From positions 17,388 to 81,387 of the forward strand of contig JAIMBH010000009.1 in NCBI GenBank assembly GCA_023511485.1: a DNA stretch of 64,000 nucleotides, given 5' to 3'. The position numbers were made by a program, and so were the translations under genes. This document shows, in pieces, positions 33,512-42,841 of this stretch. The stretch comes from Bacillota bacterium. Lineage in GTDB: Bacteria > Actinomycetota > Aquicultoria > Aquicultorales > Aquicultoraceae. How positions within the stretch are numbered: the first letter of the stretch is position 1; the number at the start of each line of letters is the position of its first letter. The notes under the pieces were generated by a model that ran no database searches, was not told the origin of the DNA, and saw only the letters and a program-made list of their open reading frames with translations.

Positions 33512-35822
33512 GCTTCGCCTACCGCCTATTCTTGTTTTTACAATCGCGCTCATGGCCGGCATAATCTTAGCCGACCTGTTTCGCCCCGGATTTACCTTGT
33601 CACTAATCCTATTTCTTTGCGGTATAGCCATTTATCTGATTGCGACGATGAAAAACCTGCTTTTAAGGTTTGTTTCATCTGCACTCATGTTTCTGCTACT
33701 GGGAATGCTTTTGACATCGCTTGCTGCCGCCAAGCTCGATGCCGGTTTACTTTATAAATACGCAAGAGAGTCTTCTTATGTAACGGTAGAAGGTAGACTG
33801 GTCAGTGACCCAAAACTGCAGAATGGAGTTTCAAGTTTTGATCTTGAAGTTGGCAAGCTGTCTGTTGGCGATAAAAGCTGGCTGATTAACGAAAAGCTTA
33901 AAGCCAAAATCCGCTCCAGAGATCGCATAAGGCTTTATATGGGGCAGGGTGTAAGGATATCTGGACATCTAGAGCTTCCTAAGTCTGACGGCGATTTAAA
34001 CTACCGTTGGTATCTGTATCATAAAGGAATAACGTCAATTTTGGTTGCTTCGAGCGAGGATATCAACCGCGCTGATAACGCTTTCTCGCTAATGTCTTTT
34101 GCCGGCTCGATCCGACATTGGATCAAAGAGCGAAACATGTCTCGTCTGCCTGTTGATCAGGCTGCCTTGCTTAACGGCATCATACTTGGAGATGACTCCG
34201 ACATACCGGAGGATGTAGGGGATTCATTTAGGGCAACTGGCCTTACCCATATACTTGCAGCATCTGGCATGAACATTGCTCTTGTACTGACTGCACTGTG
34301 GCCTTTACTTCGCTTACTTCGTTTGCACGCAAAGTGGCAATATTTTATCCTTGTCTTGGCTGCCGCCCTCTACACGTTAGTTAGCGGAATGTCCCCATCT
34401 ATTAGCCGGGCTTTTCTTATGGCAACTATTGCTCTTACCGCGTGGGTAATTGGAAGGGAAGGAAATATCATTGCATCGCTATCAGCCGCGGCCATGATAA
34501 TCCTTATTGCTGACCCTTTAATTCTTTATGATATAGGTTTTCAACTATCATTTGCCGCTACCGCCTTCCTAATCTCTTTTGTACCTGTGTTTGATGGAAT
34601 GATAGATGTTCTGCCTAGGCCTTTAAGGTCTGCGCTATCAGTAGCATTCGCTGCCCAAATTGGCGTTATTCCTTTAATTGCTTACTACTTTGGACAGCTA
34701 TCGGCAATCTCGTTAATAGCGAATCTGGTAGTTGTGCCACTTGCCGGACCGGTACTGATTTTAGGTATGGCAGTACTGCCGGTTGATTCCATAGCGCCGT
34801 ATTTAGCAAAGCCGGCTTATACGCTGCTGTCGGTGATGCTTAGAGCAATGATTTTAGGGGCTAAAATACTGTTTAAATACCCAAGCGCTACTTTATACTT
34901 GAACCAACCTTCACTCGGCACTGTCATTATCTATTACATTGTTATCGCATGTATATATGTATATATACGCAAACTTAACCTAAAGTTGAGGTTAAGTAAT
35001 GTAATAATAATCATTGCTATCATATCGCTTGCTCCAATTTGCTGGCAAATCGCAAGGTCTGTTAGCTCTTCTGAGTTTGAGGTGACTTTCCTGGATGTAG
35101 GGCAAGGGGACAGCGCTATTGTATCCGGACCAGACGGATCGGTGATACTCATCGATAGTGGGCCTAATCCGGGGATTATCAAACGCAAGTTAGACCAAAG
35201 AGGAATTAAAAAGATCGATGCTATAATAGTTACCCACGCTCACAGCGATCATTTGGGTGCACTAGATAGGTTAATCGATAGCTATAACATTGGAGGAATC
35301 TTGTATCCAGCAGGCATAGACAGAACAAGGGCTTTATCTATTATATTATCAAGCGCAAAAAGAAAAGGAATCAAGTGTACTTCACTTGATACTGGGGATA
35401 TTTTGCATGTCGGAAGTTGTCTCGAGGTTGACATTCTTTACGCAGGAGCAGATGGAGAAGAAAACGATAACTCGGCTGTAACCATGATCAAATATAGTAA
35501 GCTGAGCCTGCTGTTTACAGGTGATGCCGGCGGTGAAATCGAGAGGCAGTTGATACAGGAGAGAAAAAGTATCGATGCCGACATCCTTAAGGTAGGACAC
35601 CACGGAAGCTCCGTTTCAAGCACAAGAGATTTCCTTTGCGCCGTTACGCCTTGCATCTCTGTCATATCGGTTGGCAGGAATAACATGTATGGGCACCCCG
35701 CGAGGTCAACAATTGATCGCCTACTAGATGTCGGTTCAAAGATTTATCGCACAGACAGGAATGGGGATGTTACAATTAAATCGGATGGTAATGCTTATCA
35801 GGTGTATGTTGAGAAGGAGTAG
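33501..35822 (+). CDS. comEC: Competence DNA-uptake channel ComEC/Rec2
   Basis: A 773-residue membrane channel that brings single-stranded DNA into the cell. It has N-terminal helices with a DUF4131-type external domain, a central Competence domain with many helices (LTHILAASGMNIALV is the hallmark), and a C-terminal metallo-beta-lactamase domain (VTHAHSDHLGALD, HHGSSVSST) that may degrade one strand. The GTG at 33501, eight bases after AAGGA, overlaps the end of comEA. The frame also reaches back to 33477. Full length, so DNA uptake genes look intact. Confidence 0.94.
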   Translation: MLSELRLPPILVFTIALMAGIILADLFRPGFTLSLILFLCGIAIYLIATMKNLLLRFVSSALMFLLLGMLLTSLAAAKLDAGLLYKYARESSYVTVEGRLVSDPKLQNGVSSFDLEVGKLSVGDKSWLINEKLKAKIRSRDRIRLYMGQGVRISGHLELPKSDGDLNYRWYLYHKGITSILVASSEDINRADNAFSLMSFAGSIRHWIKERNMSRLPVDQAALLNGIILGDDSDIPEDVGDSFRATGLTHILAASGMNIALVLTALWPLLRLLRLHAKWQYFILVLAAALYTLVSGMSPSISRAFLMATIALTAWVIGREGNIIASLSAAAMIILIADPLILYDIGFQLSFAATAFLISFVPVFDGMIDVLPRPLRSALSVAFAAQIGVIPLIAYYFGQLSAISLIANLVVVPLAGPVLILGMAVLPVDSIAPYLAKPAYTLLSVMLRAMILGAKILFKYPSATLYLNQPSLGTVIIYYIVIACIYVYIRKLNLKLRLSNVIIIIAIISLAPICWQIARSVSSSEFEVTFLDVGQGDSAIVSGPDGSVILIDSGPNPGIIKRKLDQRGIKKIDAIIVTHAHSDHLGALDRLIDSYNIGGILYPAGIDRTRALSIILSSAKRKGIKCTSLDTGDILHVGSCLEVDILYAGADGEENDNSAVTMIKYSKLSLLFTGDAGGEIERQLIQERKSIDADILKVGHHGSSVSSTRDFLCAVTPCISVISVGRNNMYGHPARSTIDRLLDVGSKIYRTDRNGDVTIKSDGNAYQVYVEKE

Positions 35823-35937
35823 ACCTAGAGTAGGTTGTCATGCTGCAGTTATCTATACAGCTGCGCTGCTAAAAACCTTTTAGTTACTAGTTACACTGCA
35901 ATGTGACAGTGCTAAGCACTGATTCTAGGGAATGGAA

Positions 35938-36918
35938 ATGAAGCAGGCAAAACAGAAACCGCTAAAGCCGGTTTACCTTATTTATGGTGACAAGAAGATG
36001 ATAGAGGATGCGCTTGCCCGTCTTAAAAGGCGTATCTCAGCCCAATTTAATCTTGATTTTAACTTTGATCACTTCAATGGTTCTTCAGACAGTGCACTTG
36101 ATATCATTCAGGCTGCAAATACGCTGCCGTTTATGTCAGAGAAAAGACTGGTAGTCGTAAAGGATGCCGATAAGCTTTCTGCGGATGATACTTTAAAGCT
36201 GGCAAGATATGCGGAAAGCCCTTCTAAGACTACCTGTCTAGTTTTAGTTGCTGGGTCTGTTAATAAGGCTGGCAAACTATATAAGGCTGTCGAGAAGAGC
36301 GGGGAGGTTGCTGAGTATAAGCTTAAAGGCAGCCTCGTTGCCTGGATAAAAAACGAATTCAACGGGTGGGGAAAGCTTGTTTCAGATTCTATTGCTAAAT
36401 ATTTACTTGACATGGTTGGATCAGACCTTTTAAGGCTAAGTGTAGAAATAGAGAAAATAAGCCTCTACTGTACTGAGGAACGCATTATCGACCCGAACGA
36501 GATCGATCCGATTGTGGCCAGGTCGTTTGAGACTTCTGTGTTTGATCTTGCAGAAAGAATTGGTGAGAGAAATATCCCTAAGGCTATTGAGACTCTACAT
36601 TTTCTGCTACAGCAGCGGGAGCCACCGCTTGCAATTTTAAACTTAATTGCTAGGCATTTCAGACTGACTCTTAGAGCAAAAATTTGGGTTGAGCAGGGGC
36701 GCGATAGCAAATATCTTATTGAAAATCTGACAGGGGCTGAGGGCAAAAAGCTACCTTACTTCGCAGTAAACAAATACAGGGAACAGAGCTATAATTTCTC
36801 CGTCGATGAGCTGAAAAAAATATTCGAACGTATCCTTGAGGCTGATATTGCGCTTAAGTCGAGCCTTCAACCCCCAGAAGCCATTCTTGAAGATCTGATT
36901 ATTCAGCTGGCTGCATAA
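35938..36918 (+). CDS. holA: DNA polymerase III delta subunit
   Basis: The clamp-loader subunit that opens the sliding clamp. The 326-residue protein has an N-terminal ATPase-like fold (KPVYLIYGDKKMIEDAL), NTLPFMSEKRLVVVKDADKL, and the C-terminal domain with FDLAERIGERNIPKAIETL and LKSSLQPPEAILEDLI. The ATG at 35938 is seven bases from AGGG; an ATG two codons earlier is too close. Position between comEC and rpsT is standard. Confidence 0.94.
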   Translation: MKQAKQKPLKPVYLIYGDKKMIEDALARLKRRISAQFNLDFNFDHFNGSSDSALDIIQAANTLPFMSEKRLVVVKDADKLSADDTLKLARYAESPSKTTCLVLVAGSVNKAGKLYKAVEKSGEVAEYKLKGSLVAWIKNEFNGWGKLVSDSIAKYLLDMVGSDLLRLSVEIEKISLYCTEERIIDPNEIDPIVARSFETSVFDLAERIGERNIPKAIETLHFLLQQREPPLAILNLIARHFRLTLRAKIWVEQGRDSKYLIENLTGAEGKKLPYFAVNKYREQSYNFSVDELKKIFERILEADIALKSSLQPPEAILEDLIIQLAA

Positions 36919-36935
36919 CGTAACGGTTAGTAAGT

Positions 36936-37202
36936 TTAGCCGGCTAATTTATTGAATTTTTTCATTAAGCTTGATTTCTTGTTTGCGGCGTTGTTTTTGT
37001 GGATGATGCCTTTTTCGGCTGCTTTATCCAGCTTCTTTATAGCTATATCGAGTGCTGATTTAGCAGCATCCCGATCACCGGCTGCTACTGCATTGTTAAA
37101 TTTGGTGATGTAAGTTTTTAGAGCCGACCTAACGCTTTTATTGCGAATGCGCTGGCGCTCCGCTACTTTGATCCGCTTAATTTGCGACTTAATATTCGCC
37201 AA
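36936..37202 (-). CDS. rpsT: 30S ribosomal protein S20 (TTG start)
   Basis: An 88-residue basic protein that binds 16S rRNA (ANIKSQIKRIKVAERQRIRN ... LHKNNAANKKSSLMKKF-like ending). It starts with TTG behind AAAGGAGG; E. coli rpsT likewise uses a TTG start, linked there to autogenous control. It converges on holA and is divergent from murJ. Confidence 0.97.
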   Translation of the reverse strand: MANIKSQIKRIKVAERQRIRNKSVRSALKTYITKFNNAVAAGDRDAAKSALDIAIKKLDKAAEKGIIHKNNAANKKSSLMKKFNKLAG

Positions 37203-37360
37203 GGTTATCCTCCTTTACCTTCAGAACAGAGAAATTTTATCACAGCATTTTCCAAACCGCAAGATAACCACAAGATAAAGCGTCATAATCAACACAATAA
37301 ATAGCCAAAACAACCGATAAATAGCATTATACATAAAAAACGAATTGTTTAAATTCGCTG

Positions 37361-37369
37361 TGCTATAAT
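37361..37369 (+). promoter_or_regulatory. Extended -10 promoter upstream of murJ
   Basis: TGCTATAAT is an extended -10 (TGnTATAAT) about 48 bases before the murJ ATG. No good -35 is seen, as is common with extended -10 promoters. Confidence 0.5.
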
Positions 37370-37416
37370 CTTTAAGACCGCTTAAAACCGGGAAGTTCAG
37401 GGGTTAAAACAGCAGA

Positions 37417-39033
37417 ATGCAGGATGAAAACATAATCGCTGGCGATGCTGATAAATCGCCGTCCATCGCTAAATCGACAGCTAAAATGTCAGTGGCCACT
37501 ACTTTCAGCCGGTTAACCGGCTTTATGCGAAATATGGCGCTGGCTTACGCGCTTGGTAGCGGTGTTCTAAACGATACCTTTGCCACCGCAAACGTTATGC
37601 CCAATATTATATTCGAACTTCTTATGGGAGGTATTTTAGGCTCGGTTATTATTCCGGTTTACGTCCAGTACCTGGCCGAGAAGAGCGATAACGAATCCCG
37701 CTACATGATTAGCAACCTCACAAATATCATATTTGTTCTCGCTGCAGCTCTAAGCTTACTGGCTGCAGTGTTCGCACCGTTTCTTGTACACCTTATAACA
37801 ATACGTGAGCCGTCCAGGGAAACGCCCTTAATGGTCATGTTCTTCAGAATATTTGCGTTCCAAATAATGTTTTACGCGCTCGCTGCGGTCTTTACCGGCG
37901 TACTAAACTCACACCGCCGATTTACAGTGCCCATGGTGGTTCCAATCCTAAATAACATAATTGTGATTGCAACGGTACTTGGTCTCTATCTGCCGTTTTA
38001 CAAAAGCAATCCTCATTTTGCCCAAACGGCTTTGGCAGTTGGGACAACGGCTGGGGTGGCTGCGCTCGCAGTGGCTCAGATTCCGTATGTCTTAAGGGTA
38101 GGGCTGACTCTGAGGCCGGTACTTGATTTCCGTCATCCAGCGGTAAAACAAATTGCCAGGCTGGGACTTCCGATGATCGGTTTTGCAGCTACGGTACAGC
38201 TTAATACTTACGTTATTTACATGCTTCTGCAAGAGGATAAGGGTGGGGCAATGGCGTATATGAACTCGCTTGCTTTCTTTCAGCTGCCTTACGCAATTTT
38301 TGTTGTATCGATAGTTACGGCTATTTTCCCCGAACTTTCTCGTTATGCTAACAGTAAAAACTTTACTAAATTTAAAAGTACGCTGTCTTTAGGCCTGCGT
38401 GTGACGTCGTTTATAACCATCCCTTCAGCCGTTTTTGTCGCCGTAATGGCAAAGCCCATAATCGGTCTTACCTTACAGCACGGAAATTTCGATGAGGCAG
38501 GTACCGAAATAACAGCTGGCATGCTTACCGCATTCTCATTCGCCTTGCTATCGTACTCACTTTACAACACGCTCACCAGGGTTTATTATTCTCTGCAGGA
38601 CACAAAAACGCCGCTAAAAATCGGTGCCTTGAGCATCCCGCTGCAAATCGTGTTTAACTTTCTGCTCTATGAAACGCTTGGGGCTTGGGGTCTGCCAATT
38701 TCTTACGGGTTGGCGCTTACTTTTGCGGTAATCATACAGCTATATATCTTAAGGAAAAAAATAGGCCCGATAGGGGCCTCGATTATATTAAGGGCTATAG
38801 TTAAGCAGTTCGTGGCGGCAATTCCGATGGGGCTCTCAGTGTTTCTGGTATATTACTTGCTCCAAGGTGCTCCGATGCCGCGCATGCTTGTCCAGACATT
38901 TGAGATTGCCATTGCGGCTGTGGTGGCTGCTGTAGTTTATTTGGGAATGGCGCTACTGCTTGGCGTTGAAGAGGTCGATTTTATTAAACAGATATCAAGA
39001 AGATTTATGCGAGCAAGGATGAAAACAATTTAA
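37417..39033 (+). CDS. murJ: Lipid II flippase MurJ
   Basis: Moves the peptidoglycan precursor lipid II across the membrane. The 538-residue protein has about 14 helices. The N-terminal SVATTFSRLTGFMRNMALAY and GSGVLNDTFATANVMPNI are the MurJ/MviN signature, with the conserved arginines in the central cavity. It abuts lepA without a gap. Confidence 0.95.
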   Translation: MQDENIIAGDADKSPSIAKSTAKMSVATTFSRLTGFMRNMALAYALGSGVLNDTFATANVMPNIIFELLMGGILGSVIIPVYVQYLAEKSDNESRYMISNLTNIIFVLAAALSLLAAVFAPFLVHLITIREPSRETPLMVMFFRIFAFQIMFYALAAVFTGVLNSHRRFTVPMVVPILNNIIVIATVLGLYLPFYKSNPHFAQTALAVGTTAGVAALAVAQIPYVLRVGLTLRPVLDFRHPAVKQIARLGLPMIGFAATVQLNTYVIYMLLQEDKGGAMAYMNSLAFFQLPYAIFVVSIVTAIFPELSRYANSKNFTKFKSTLSLGLRVTSFITIPSAVFVAVMAKPIIGLTLQHGNFDEAGTEITAGMLTAFSFALLSYSLYNTLTRVYYSLQDTKTPLKIGALSIPLQIVFNFLLYETLGAWGLPISYGLALTFAVIIQLYILRKKIGPIGASIILRAIVKQFVAAIPMGLSVFLVYYLLQGAPMPRMLVQTFEIAIAAVVAAVVYLGMALLLGVEEVDFIKQISRRFMRARMKTI

Positions 39034-40836
39034 ATGAATCAGAAAAATATAAGAAATTTTAGCATAATAGCACATATAGACCATGGCAAATCTACGCTTG
39101 CGGATAGGTTGCTTGAGCTGACGCACGCTGTGTCTGAGCGTGAGATGGTGGACCAAATCCTCGATTCGATGGATCTTGAACGCGAGCGTGGCATCACTAT
39201 TAAGGCGCGCGCCGTTAGGATCAATTACAGGGCTAAGGACGGAAAGGAATATGTCTTAAATCTCATCGACACGCCGGGGCACGTTGATTTTACTTATGAG
39301 GTATCAAGAAGCCTTGCTGCCTGCGAGGGTGCCCTTCTTGTCGTTGATGCTGCTCAGGGTGTTGAGGCTCAGACTCTTGCCAATACGTTTCTTGCTTTAG
39401 AAAACAACCTGGAGATAGTGCCGGTCATAAATAAAATAGACCTGCCGAGTGCTGATCCAGAGAGGGTTGCAGGTGAGATAGAGGAAAGTCTCGGAATTGA
39501 TGCAGGCGATGCCTTGATGGTCAGCGCGAAAACAGGCGAGGGGGCAGAGGAAGTACTCGAAGCGATAGTCAGAAAAATCCCCGGGCCGAAAGGCGATCCC
39601 TATGCACCACTAAAAGCACTCATCTTCGACTCGCTATACGATCCTTACCGTGGGGTTATAGTCTACATCAGGGTAGTCGATGGTTCGATCAAGCCAGGAC
39701 AGAAGATAAAGATGATGGCGACAGGCCGTATTGCCGAGGTTGAAGAGATTGGTGTGCTTCGTCCTGCAATGGATAAAGTAGGCGAGCTTGGCCCAGGCGA
39801 GGTGGGTTACCTTATCGCCGGAATCAAGGATGTTCGCGACAGTAAGGTTGGTGATACGATAACTTATGCTAAGCATGGGGCAGAAGAGCCGCTTCCCGGT
39901 TATCGCGAGGCTAAGCCGATGGTCTTCTGCGGTCTTTACCCGGTAGACGGTGGCCAGTATGAAGATTTGCGGGACGCTCTCTCCAAATTGCAGCTTAACG
40001 ATCCGGCACTTGTTTATGAGCCTGAAACGTCATCTGCTCTTGGTTTTGGCTTTAGATGCGGTTTCCTCGGGCTCCTACATATGGAGATAATTAAAGAAAG
40101 ACTTGAGAGGGAATACAACCTCGAACTTGTTGCAACGGCTCCAAGTGTTGCATACCGGATTACTAAGACTAATGGGGAGCAAGTAATTATACGCAATCCA
40201 TCAGAGATGCCGGCTCCTCACATCATTGAAAAAATGGAGGAGCCGTTTGTCTCGGCTGTTATACTTCTTCCTAGTGATTATGTGGGAACGGTCATGGAGC
40301 TTTGTCAAGAGAGGCGCGGCGAGTTTAAAAACATGCAGTATTTGAGCGAGAACAGAGTCGAGATTCATTATGACCTGCCGCTTGCAGAGATATTACTTGA
40401 CTTCTTCAATCAGTTGAAGTCGCGTACGCGTGGATATGCATCGCTTGATTATGAGCATAAGGGTTATAAAGTAACCGATCTGGTTAAGCTGGATATACTG
40501 CTTGCGGGCACACTGGTTGATGCGTTCTCCTGTATTGTGCCCAAAGAGAAGGCATATCCGATAGGAAGGGAACTTACAAACAAGCTGCGGGAGATTATCC
40601 CAAGGCAAATGTTTGAAGTTGTAATCCAGGCGGCCATTGGGAGCAAGATTATCGCACGCGAGTCGGTAAAAGCAAAAAGAAAAGATGTTCTTGCCAAATG
40701 CTATGGCGGTGACATAACAAGAAAGCGCAAGCTTCTCGAGAAGCAAAAAGAAGGCAAACGCAGGATGAAGCAAGTTGGACGGGTCGAAGTCCCTCAAGAA
40801 GCTTTTATGCAGGTGTTGCGAGTTGAAGATAAGTAG
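39034..40836 (+). CDS. lepA: Elongation factor 4 (LepA)
   Basis: A translation GTPase of 600 residues. G1 is AHIDHGKS, G3 DTPGHVD, G4 NKID. Elongation-factor domains II, III and V and the LepA-specific C-terminal domain ([20 protein letters not shown]) follow. It acts on stalled or mis-translocated ribosomes and in initiation. It shares a transcript with murJ. Confidence 0.98.
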   Translation: MNQKNIRNFSIIAHIDHGKSTLADRLLELTHAVSEREMVDQILDSMDLERERGITIKARAVRINYRAKDGKEYVLNLIDTPGHVDFTYEVSRSLAACEGALLVVDAAQGVEAQTLANTFLALENNLEIVPVINKIDLPSADPERVAGEIEESLGIDAGDALMVSAKTGEGAEEVLEAIVRKIPGPKGDPYAPLKALIFDSLYDPYRGVIVYIRVVDGSIKPGQKIKMMATGRIAEVEEIGVLRPAMDKVGELGPGEVGYLIAGIKDVRDSKVGDTITYAKHGAEEPLPGYREAKPMVFCGLYPVDGGQYEDLRDALSKLQLNDPALVYEPETSSALGFGFRCGFLGLLHMEIIKERLEREYNLELVATAPSVAYRITKTNGEQVIIRNPSEMPAPHIIEKMEEPFVSAVILLPSDYVGTVMELCQERRGEFKNMQYLSENRVEIHYDLPLAEILLDFFNQLKSRTRGYASLDYEHKGYKVTDLVKLDILLAGTLVDAFSCIVPKEKAYPIGRELTNKLREIIPRQMFEVVIQAAIGSKIIARESVKAKRKDVLAKCYGGDITRKRKLLEKQKEGKRRMKQVGRVEVPQEAFMQVLRVEDK

Positions 40837-40840
40837 CGGG

Positions 40841-40905
40841 CATGGTTCATAGATAGATTTTTGCTGGGTATTACCACTTTACATGCCACACCTCTATGAA
40901 CCATG
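40841..40905. repeat. 13-bp inverted repeat after lepA
   Basis: CATGGTTCATAGA (40841-40853) and its exact complement (40893-40905) surround 39 bases. No T-run follows. It may act as a wide-loop terminator or stabilise the 3' end of the murJ-lepA transcript. Confidence 0.5.
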
Positions 40906-40933
40906 ACCTGTGAATGGCGAATAATATCTTTGC

Positions 40934-41080
40934 CTAGTTTCTTCTTGCATTTATTAATCCAGAAATTCCGACGACCACAAGGTAGGCGGCGACGGCGTAG
41001 CTTAGAGCTTGCGGGAAGATAAATATTAATGCTCCAAATAAGATTGCTAGAATCGCAGTAGTGATGAATGAGTAATTCAA
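40934..41080 (-). CDS. DUF3096-like small membrane protein
   Basis: A 48-residue protein with two hydrophobic helices: FITTAILAILFGALIFIFP, then YAVAAYLVVVGISGLINA. The pattern of an LxxLxxGxLIxIFP helix followed by a YxVAxYLxxxGxxGL helix fits DUF3096. The TTG start at 41078-41080 follows GGGAGG by eight bases. Too short for most gene callers. Function unknown, often near stress genes. Confidence 0.7.
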   Translation of the reverse strand: MNYSFITTAILAILFGALIFIFPQALSYAVAAYLVVVGISGLINARRN

Positions 41081-41226
41081 AGTCTGAAACCTCCCAGCTT
41101 ATTGTTCTGTATCTGGTTGATTCTTCACTTAATAAACGAGAAAAGTCGCAACAGGTTACGTTTATTTATATAAGATGAGCGCAAGAGACAACGCCGCGCA
41201 TGTTTCCTGCGCTCTATTAACTTGCC

Positions 41227-41481
41227 TTACGCTGCTTTCATTTTGTCCTCTATCTCAGGACAGCTTACAACATCGACCGGAGAATTATACATTTCATGCG
41301 AGCAGGCCATCAATAAATCCCGCATCGGCATCATTTTTCCTTTATCAACCTCAACTTGACGGTTACCTACCTGTTCTATCAGGTCATTGCGGCTAATAGG
41401 GAAGTTAACTCCTTCAAGTGCCTGGGTTAATGAGGCGGTGCCGTAAGCTTCGCCCTTTTCTGGTCCGGGTCTATGTTCCAC
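41227..41481 (-). CDS. DUF2795-family small protein
   Basis: An 84-residue protein. The core TASLTQALEGVNFPISRNDLIEQV ending in an Asp/Lys/Met-rich stretch resembles DUF2795, a family of small acidic helical proteins of unknown function. I chose the GTG at 41481 because AAAGGAGG lies eight bases upstream; an ATG at 41511 overlaps that site. Single gene; divergent from the Rrf2-HAD fusion. Confidence 0.75.
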   Translation of the reverse strand: MEHRPGPEKGEAYGTASLTQALEGVNFPISRNDLIEQVGNRQVEVDKGKMMPMRDLLMACSHEMYNSPVDVVSCPEIEDKMKAA

Positions 41482-41571
41482 CTGGCAATCCTCCTTTAGC
41501 TTAGCTTGCACATTTTCTATGCTTGTTAATCTACATAACTTGTACCCGCGGTAGTGCTTGTTAAACGATTA

Positions 41572-41599
41572 TTGACATCCTTCCAACAAAAGATATAAG
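41572..41599 (+). promoter_or_regulatory. Promoter of the Rrf2-HAD gene
   Basis: Consensus -35 TTGACA (41572-41577), 16 bases, -10 TATAAG (41594-41599). Confidence 0.7.
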
Positions 41600-41600
41600 G

Positions 41601-41627
41601 TTGTTATAAACAAGACTAAAATAGTCT
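41601..41627. promoter_or_regulatory. Two dyads at the transcription start, candidate Rrf2 operator
   Basis: TTGTTATAAACAA (41601-41613, arms TTGTT/AACAA) and AGACTAAAATAGTCT (41613-41627, arms AGACT/AGTCT) lie directly after the -10 box. Position suits autoregulation by the downstream Rrf2 domain. Confidence 0.5.
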
Positions 41628-41710
41628 GAATTTAAATCGGAAGAATGACCGACCGTATATATCGCTATAGGCTTGAAATACCCCGGTAACCCCGATTTTT
41701 AAGGAGCAAC

Positions 41711-42823
41711 ATGCAGGTCAGTAAAAGATCTGAATATGCAATTCTTAGCGCTATCTATCTGGCAAAAAGCAAGAGGTTTTGCGATATAAATGAGATCGCA
41801 GGGTCGCAGAAACTCCCAGTATCTTTTGCTGCAAAGACGCTTCAGGCTCTTGTGAGGGTGGGGATATTAATTTCAAAGCGGGGTGTTGGCGGCGGATTTT
41901 GTTTAGCACGTCCGGCGGCAGAAATAAGCCTTCTTGAACTAGTTGAAGCTGTTGATGGAGCAATGGCTATTAGCAGCTGCTTGAAAGATAACAGTTCATT
42001 TAGTCCTAATAACCGTTTGCTTCGATCTATATGGGGGCGGGTACAAGGCGCTATTATATCTGAACTGAGCGGGATGACCCTCGCCGATATAATTGCCGGG
42101 GACACTAGCAATGGAAAAAGTACGCATAAGAGGCCGGTTATACTCTGCGATTTCGATGGGACTATAAGCAGAAAAGATGTATCCGATACAATCTTTACGC
42201 TATGGCTTGGCGATAAGTGGTCCGAGATAGACCAGGAGTGGCACGACGGTAAAATCTCAATGGTTGGGCTGTATAAGAAGTGCTGGTCGCTTGTTAGTGC
42301 ATCTGAGGAGGAACTGCAGTCGTTTGTCGATAGTATCGACATAGACCTTTACTTTAGTGAGTTTGTTCGTAAGGTTAGGGAATCGGACATATCTATATAC
42401 CTAGTAAGTGACGGTTTCGACTATTTCATAGAAAGGATTATGGGCCGTTATGGCCTTGCTGATATTAAATATTACGCAAACGGACTTTCATTTGTTAATG
42501 GAAAACCAAAATTAGCGTTTAGAAATCAGCACCCTGAGTGTATCCAATGCGCAAACTGCAAGAAGTTTGTAATAGACGAGAAGCGAAGGGATGTCGAATT
42601 TGTTATCTATATCGGCAATGGTCTGTCCGATAGGTGTGCTGCTAGGCATGCCGATCTTGTGTTTGCAAAGGATAGCCTGCTTAAATATTGCAAGGATGAA
42701 GGGATAGCTTATGTGCCATATGAGAACTTTGGTGAAATTATAAAGTATTTGCATGGCCAGGGGGTACTTAGCGGTGAGCTATCAGCCTTTAGCCTAAAGA
42801 AAAAAGCAATAAAAAGCTATTAG
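41711..42823 (+). CDS. Rrf2-family DNA-binding domain fused to a HAD phosphatase
   Basis: A 370-residue fusion. Residues 1-130 are a winged-helix Rrf2 domain (QVSKRSEYAILSAIYLA; GVLVSKRGVGGG-type wing as ISKRGVGGGFCLARP). It keeps one cysteine (Cys90) where IscR-like members have three cluster ligands. Residues 142-355 are a HAD-IB phosphatase of the MtnX/SerB type: motif I DFDGT (Asp147, Asp149), VSDGFDYFIERIM, and IGNGLSDRCAA as motif IV. A Ser/Lys-rich linker joins them. AAGGAG precedes the ATG. A small phosphorylated metabolite may be both substrate and signal, which is inference. Confidence 0.85.
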   Translation: MQVSKRSEYAILSAIYLAKSKRFCDINEIAGSQKLPVSFAAKTLQALVRVGILISKRGVGGGFCLARPAAEISLLELVEAVDGAMAISSCLKDNSSFSPNNRLLRSIWGRVQGAIISELSGMTLADIIAGDTSNGKSTHKRPVILCDFDGTISRKDVSDTIFTLWLGDKWSEIDQEWHDGKISMVGLYKKCWSLVSASEEELQSFVDSIDIDLYFSEFVRKVRESDISIYLVSDGFDYFIERIMGRYGLADIKYYANGLSFVNGKPKLAFRNQHPECIQCANCKKFVIDEKRRDVEFVIYIGNGLSDRCAARHADLVFAKDSLLKYCKDEGIAYVPYENFGEIIKYLHGQGVLSGELSAFSLKKKAIKSY

Positions 42824-42841
42824 CTTAGAAGAGATTGATCC

